Below, one piece after another: positions 40,382 through 43,736 of a stretch of 43,736 nt of DNA. The first letter of the stretch is position 1. Each line of letters starts with the position of its first letter. The DNA is from Ramlibacter sp. (GTDB lineage Bacteria; Pseudomonadota; Gammaproteobacteria; Burkholderiales; Burkholderiaceae_C), in contig JAJTCN010000018.1 of assembly GCA_021323335.1 (NCBI GenBank), forward strand, positions 1 to 43,736, in the 5' to 3' direction. The translations under genes were made by a program, and so were the position numbers. Below the pieces are notes generated by a model. The model had not been told where the DNA came from, did no database searches, and was given only the letters and a program-made list of their open reading frames with translations.

Positions 40382-40864
40382 ATGGCGAGCTACGGATGCA
40401 CCGTCGAATGGAGCCGCGCCGACGCGGTCTTCACCGACCAGAAGTACAGCCGGGCGCACGCCTGGCGCTTCGACGGCGGCGCCGTGGTGGCCGCCTCGAG
40501 CTCACCGCATTCCGTGCGTGTTCCGCTGTCCGACCCGGCGGCGGTGGATCCGGAGGAGGCGCTGGTCGCCGCGGTCTCGAGCTGCCACATGCTGTGGTTC
40601 CTGTCGCTCGCGGCCCAGCGCGGCATCGTCATCGAGAGCTACCGCGACGCCGCGGAGGGCCGCATGGGCACGTTCGGCGACGGCCGGCGCGGCATCGTCG
40701 AGGTGCTGCTGCGGCCCGCCGTCCTGGTGGGCGGCGGCGTGGCGCCGGCCGACGGCGAGATCGAAGCGCTGCACCACGCGGCGCATGAACACTGCGACAT
40801 CGCGCATTCCATCCGCGGCGAGGTGCGCGTGCAGGGCAGCTGGCGCGCCGGGGACGCGCGCTAG
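40382..40864 (+). CDS. OsmC-family peroxiredoxin-like protein
   Basis: This 160-residue protein matches OsmC/Ohr-family thiol peroxidases. The two redox cysteines are C68 (AAVSSCHMLWFLSLAAQRG) and C138 (HEHCDIAHSIRG), with E59-E60 in the DPEEALVAAVSSCHM block near the first. It reduces organic hydroperoxides. Closest to the OsmC (not Ohr) branch because of the DPEEALVAAVSSCHMLWFL segment and the C-terminal HSIRGEVRV. It is 11 bases after the GntR gene with a GGGGAAAGG Shine-Dalgarno, and two bases from the next gene, so the three form an operon. Confidence 0.92.
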   Translation: MASYGCTVEWSRADAVFTDQKYSRAHAWRFDGGAVVAASSSPHSVRVPLSDPAAVDPEEALVAAVSSCHMLWFLSLAAQRGIVIESYRDAAEGRMGTFGDGRRGIVEVLLRPAVLVGGGVAPADGEIEALHHAAHEHCDIAHSIRGEVRVQGSWRAGDAR

Positions 40865-40866
40865 CG

Positions 40867-41199
40867 ATGGCCCGGCGCGGCAGGCAGCACTATCACGTCT
40901 ACGTGGTGGAGCTGGGCGACGCGGTGTGGAACAACGCGCGCTTTCGCCGCTGCAACCCGGATTACCGGCTCGGCATGCCGTTCGTGTATGTCGGCATGAC
41001 CGGGCTGGACCCCGACGTGCGTTTCGACAAGCACAAGGCCGGCATCCAGGCCAACAACTTCGTGCGCGAGCACGGCCTGCGCCTGCTGCCGGCGCTGTAC
41101 GAGATGTACAACCCGATGCCTTATGGGGCGGCGTGCGAGATGGAGGTGGAGTTGGGGATCGCGCTGCGCGAGAAGGGCTTCGGGGTGTGGCAGGCGTGA
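40867..41199 (+). CDS. GIY-YIG-like small protein
   Basis: This 110-residue protein starts MARRGRQHYHVYVVELGDAVW and has VYVGMTGLDPDVRFDKHKAG, resembling the two beta-strand motifs of GIY-YIG nucleases (HVYVVEL ... FVYVGMT, with R at DVRFDKHK). A catalytic Glu candidate lies in ACEMEVELGIALREKGFGVW. Similar short proteins in Burkholderiales are often misnamed. If real, it may be a nuclease, but no DNA context supports it. It follows osmC by two bases and ends at a REP-like cluster. Function remains unassigned. Confidence 0.7.
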   Translation: MARRGRQHYHVYVVELGDAVWNNARFRRCNPDYRLGMPFVYVGMTGLDPDVRFDKHKAGIQANNFVREHGLRLLPALYEMYNPMPYGAACEMEVELGIALREKGFGVWQA

Positions 41200-41205
41200 A
41201 CCTTC

Positions 41206-41325
41206 ACCGGGGTTCGCCTTCGGGCTCACCCCGGCCTACGACGAACGCCGGAAGACCGTAGGCCGGCGGTGAGCCCGAAGGCGAACCCCGGTGGTGCCGG
41301 CGGTGAGCGCGAAGCCGACCCCGGT
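41206..41325. repeat. REP-like GTAG palindrome cluster (three copies) between convergent genes
   Basis: Copy 1 (41206-41239, minus) starts GTAGGCCGGGGTGAGCCCG; copy 2 (41258-41292, plus) starts GTAGGCCGGCGGTGAGCCCG; copy 3 (41296-41325, plus) lacks GTAG but keeps GCCGGCGGTGAGCGCG and ACCCCGGT. They fill the gap between the GIY-YIG-like stop (41199) and the DUF1631 stop (41326), which directly follows copy 3. Confidence 0.85.
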
Positions 41326-43404
41326 TCAAGCGCTCAACGAATTCCGCCAAGCCGCCTGCGCCACCGCGTCGAGCGCGCCGTCCACCACCGGATGCGCGGA
41401 CACCAGACGCAGCGTGCCCTGCGCCAGCATCTGGTTCAGCTTGCGGCGCGTCATCGACCGCGTGGTGCCGTTGGCGTGCGTGAACATGAACAGCAGGCCA
41501 TGCGGGCTGCACCACGTGAGCTGCCAGCGCTCCCAGCCATCGACCTGCAGGTCCACGAAAGCGCCGATCGCCATCTCCTGCGCCGGCAGCGTCTCCGGCT
41601 CCCACGCCGAGGAGCCGAGCGGGATCGGCTGCTCGGGCACGTAGCCGGATTCGTAGATCTCCAGCGGCGCCAGCCAGGTGTCCACCTTCTCGGGCACCGG
41701 TTCCGGCGGCCGCGTCGTCGCGCCGCTGGCGGACAGCGCCAGCTCGTGCAGCGCCGCCAGCAGGTTGAGCCAGCGCTGCGTGTCGGCCGGCAGGTGGTCG
41801 ATGCCCGCCAGCCCCGCCCGGATGCGCTCGGCCAGCAGCGCCTGCTGGCTGGCCACGCGGGCGGCCAACGCCGGCTGCACGCCCCACAGGACCGTGGGCA
41901 CCACCCATCCCTGGCCGCCCGGGTCTTCCGCGCCGGTGGTGTCCACCAGCCGCGCCTGCGCCATCACCTGGGCCCACGGGCCGGTCAGGAAGGCCAGCGC
42001 TTCCGGCGGCGCACCGGCCGCATCGGGCCGCTCCAGCACCTGCCGGCCCATGCGCTCGGCCAGCAGGTTGCGCTGCTCCGCGCGCATCAGCGCGCGCACC
42101 GCGCGCTCCTTGTTGCGGCGGCTGCGCGGCTGCGCCTCGGCCCACGCTTCCTCCAGCGCATGCAGCGCGATCTCGAAAGTCTCCGGCCCGCTGCTGCGCG
42201 CGTCCAGCATCGCCTCGGTGGCCTGCTGCAGGCCCTCCATGAAACCGGCGAAACCGGGCTCTTCGCCCGACGTCCAGGCCAGGCTGCGCTGCGTCACCTG
42301 CTCCAGCAGCTGGCGGGCGGGATGCGAGCGGTCGCTGAAGAAGCGCGGATCGACCAGCGCCAGGCGCAGCAGCGGCGGCTCCAGCTCGCGCACCACCTCG
42401 CGCACGGCGGGCACCAGCCGCGGGTCCCGCGCCAGCTGGTCCACCATCAGGTGCACGACCTCCAGCCCCAGCGCCTGCGAGGGGCGCCTGGCTTCCTGCC
42501 GCAGCGCTTCGCGGAAATTCACCATGCTGTCCTGGCTGTCCGCCGGCATGGCGGCCTGCCGCTGGCGCAGCTGCAGCATCAGCTGGTCGACCTTGCGCAG
42601 GTCCTGCACCATCTCCAGCGCCGCCGGCACGGTGTGCGAGAAGTCGGTCTCGCCGAAGACGATGACGGCCTCGTCGGCGCCCTCGCCCGGCTCGCCCGCC
42701 AACAGCTTGCGCAGCTCGCGGATGGTGAGCTGGGTGGCCTGGTCGCGCGCCTCCTGCGGCACCGCGTCGCCCGCCGGCTCCGGCGCGGCGCTTCCAGGCG
42801 GCTGCAAGCGCTGGGCGATAGCCACGTAGCCTTGCGCGAGTTCCCCGGCCATCAGCGGCGGCAGGTAGCGCAGCCAGCGGCGCCGCACGCCCGGTGACAC
42901 CGGGCTCTGGCGGACCAGCCGGTTGATGCTGCGCACATAGACCTCGGGCCGCAGCGGATGGCGGCCGGGTGCGCCGTGCGGGGTGAGCTGCAATGCGGCC
43001 AGCGCCGACTCGAGCCGGGCGAGCTGCGGCCACACGCCGGCTTCGAGGTCGCGCACCGCGCGCACCAGGTCCGTGTTGTCCTGCAATTGCTCGTCGCCCA
43101 GCAAGGGCAGGGCCTCGAAACTGAGGGGGGAGACGCGTTCGCCGGCGATGGCCTGGGCGAATTCCGCCAGCAGGGCCTGCGGGAAGGCCTCGACCAGCGC
43201 CTGCTGCTGCTCACGCAGCACCTCCAGCGCCTCCAGCAGCAGGCTGCGCTCCACCACGTCCTGCAGTCCGGCCGCCACTTGCGGCAGTTCGGCCGCGGCC
43301 CGGGCCAGCGTGGTGTTCAGGAGGGTGGCTCCGCCCAGCGCCGCATCCTTGATGCACGCCCGGTACAGCGACTGGTACTGCGGTTGCTTGCTGGTGCCGC
43401 GCAT
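41326..43404 (-). CDS. DUF1631 family protein
   Basis: This 692-residue, helix-rich cytoplasmic protein matches DUF1631, a large uncharacterised family of betaproteobacteria. N-terminal MRGTSKQPQYQSLYRACIKDAALGG, the YVRSINRLVRQSPVSPGVRRRWLRYLPPLM segment, and a C-terminal PilZ-like beta block (GAFVDLQVDGWERWQLTWCSPHGLLFMFTHANGTTRSMTRRKLNQML) are typical. The C-terminal block hints at cyclic-di-GMP or membrane-associated signalling, but the RxxxR/DxSxxG pattern of true PilZ is not evident. The ATG at 43404 (GAGGGGGCGGG upstream) is preferred to one 29 codons further up. Function unknown. Confidence 0.9.
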   Translation of the reverse strand: MRGTSKQPQYQSLYRACIKDAALGGATLLNTTLARAAAELPQVAAGLQDVVERSLLLEALEVLREQQQALVEAFPQALLAEFAQAIAGERVSPLSFEALPLLGDEQLQDNTDLVRAVRDLEAGVWPQLARLESALAALQLTPHGAPGRHPLRPEVYVRSINRLVRQSPVSPGVRRRWLRYLPPLMAGELAQGYVAIAQRLQPPGSAAPEPAGDAVPQEARDQATQLTIRELRKLLAGEPGEGADEAVIVFGETDFSHTVPAALEMVQDLRKVDQLMLQLRQRQAAMPADSQDSMVNFREALRQEARRPSQALGLEVVHLMVDQLARDPRLVPAVREVVRELEPPLLRLALVDPRFFSDRSHPARQLLEQVTQRSLAWTSGEEPGFAGFMEGLQQATEAMLDARSSGPETFEIALHALEEAWAEAQPRSRRNKERAVRALMRAEQRNLLAERMGRQVLERPDAAGAPPEALAFLTGPWAQVMAQARLVDTTGAEDPGGQGWVVPTVLWGVQPALAARVASQQALLAERIRAGLAGIDHLPADTQRWLNLLAALHELALSASGATTRPPEPVPEKVDTWLAPLEIYESGYVPEQPIPLGSSAWEPETLPAQEMAIGAFVDLQVDGWERWQLTWCSPHGLLFMFTHANGTTRSMTRRKLNQMLAQGTLRLVSAHPVVDGALDAVAQAAWRNSLSA

Positions 43405-43439
43405 GCAGCCCGCCCCCTCGTGTTTTTGGAAGTCCTGGA

Positions 43440-43482
43440 CCCCCGCCTGCTCTTGAACGAATGGGCCCCCGCCTGCGCGGGG
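43440..43482. repeat. CCCCCGCCTGC direct repeats and CCCCGC/GCGGGG hairpin
   Basis: CCCCCGCCTGC occurs at 43440-43450 and 43466-43476; the second copy forms a CCCCGC-CTGC-GCGGGG hairpin (43467-43482). It resembles a second short dispersed palindrome family that I recall from related genomes, different from the GTAG type. It lies between ettA and DUF1631, both on the minus strand, and may help stop ettA transcripts, though no U-tract follows. Confidence 0.5.
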
Positions 43483-43510
43483 ACGCTTCAAACGCTCGCT
43501 GCGCTCGCTT

Positions 43511-43736
43511 TTATTTCAGCGCCTTATACCGCACCCGGTGCGGTCTTGCACCCTCTTCTCCGAGGCGCTTCTTCTTGTCCGCCTCGTATTCCTGGTAGTT
43601 GCCGTCGAAGAAAACCCACTTGGCCTCGTCTTCGGCAGCCAGGATGTGGGTGGCGATGCGGTCCAGGAACCAGCGGTCGTGGCTGATCACCATCACGCTG
43701 CCGGCGAATTCCAGCAGCGCGTCTTCCAGGGCGCGC
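43511..43736 (-). CDS. ettA: Energy-dependent translational throttle protein EttA, C-terminal end (runs off window)
   Basis: The last 75 residues of an ABC-F protein are present: the H-loop MVISHDRWFLDRIATHILAAEDE, then WVFFDGNYQEYEADKKKRLGEEGARPHRVRYKALK. This ending matches EttA, which binds the ribosomal E site and gates translation by ATP/ADP ratio. The preceding signature and Walker motifs are outside the window. The TAA stop at 43511-43513 is clear. Confidence 0.92.
   Translation of the reverse strand, partial: RALEDALLEFAGSVMVISHDRWFLDRIATHILAAEDEAKWVFFDGNYQEYEADKKKRLGEEGARPHRVRYKALK

Noticed and set aside
1..43736. Prophage, integrative element or insertion sequence
   Set aside because: No integrase, transposase, phage structural gene or tRNA attachment site was seen; codon use and GC look even across the window.

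Overview
The window is a 43.7-kb chromosomal segment from a very GC-rich betaproteobacterium. The best guess is Burkholderiales, family Comamonadaceae (Ramlibacter/Variovorax-like). Support comes from protein style: CobD/CbiB-like protein, DUF1631, TRAP permeases with a Tat-type binding protein, DUF883, DUF427, DUF47-Pit, and the rpsP-rimM-trmD-rplS ribosomal operon. I see no rRNA, tRNA, CRISPR array, prophage, insertion sequence or transposase. About 54 genes are packed almost edge to edge, often with 1-4 base overlaps. No gene-free stretch exceeds about 250 bases.

Region 1 (1-9.5 kb) is mostly housekeeping: a truncated DEAD-box helicase, orn, an M48 peptidase-pterin dehydratase-rsgA chain, trxC, a CobD-like membrane protein, a NUDIX hydrolase, the rpsP-rimM-trmD-rplS operon, and a divergent GNAT-TM2 pair. 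Region 2 (9.4-17.4 kb) holds a Pit phosphate transporter with its DUF47 partner, a DUF486 membrane protein, rluA, an exported intradiol dioxygenase, an SDR, and a four-gene operon with egtB and egtD (ergothioneine), DUF427 and a PF10014-type 2-oxoglutarate dioxygenase.

Region 3 (17.6-27.2 kb) is metabolic and membrane: a diheme cytochrome c, a short methionine synthase, a lone receiver protein, an LLM flavin enzyme, DUF488, a voltage-gated channel with a zinc ribbon, an enolase-superfamily dehydratase, a thioredoxin-reductase-like flavoprotein, DUF2269 and an SDR-DoxX-type fusion. Region 4 (27.2-32.3 kb) holds a two-gene signalling operon (double-domain KaiC-like ATPase plus hybrid histidine kinase) and an acyl-CoA ligase. 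Region 5 (32.4-43.7 kb) holds a glycerophosphodiesterase, a His-rich cation transporter, DUF883, a P1 peptidase, a complete TRAP transporter, a lytic-transglycosylase-like protein, a GntR/FCD regulator-OsmC-GIY-YIG-like operon, DUF1631 and the end of ettA.

The clearest non-coding structure is a family of short palindromes with a GTAG head (REP-like). They occur at six loci, and every one lies between two convergent genes. Other non-gene signals are an 18-base motif shared by the upstream regions of the DUF883 and lytic-transglycosylase genes, a perfect palindromic operator at the GntR gene, a hairpin series in the rplS leader, and a 27-base palindromic tandem repeat after the cation transporter. 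The most interesting gene sets are the KaiC-kinase pair and the extended ergothioneine operon. All assignments come from reading the sequence and from memory of the families; no database search was run.
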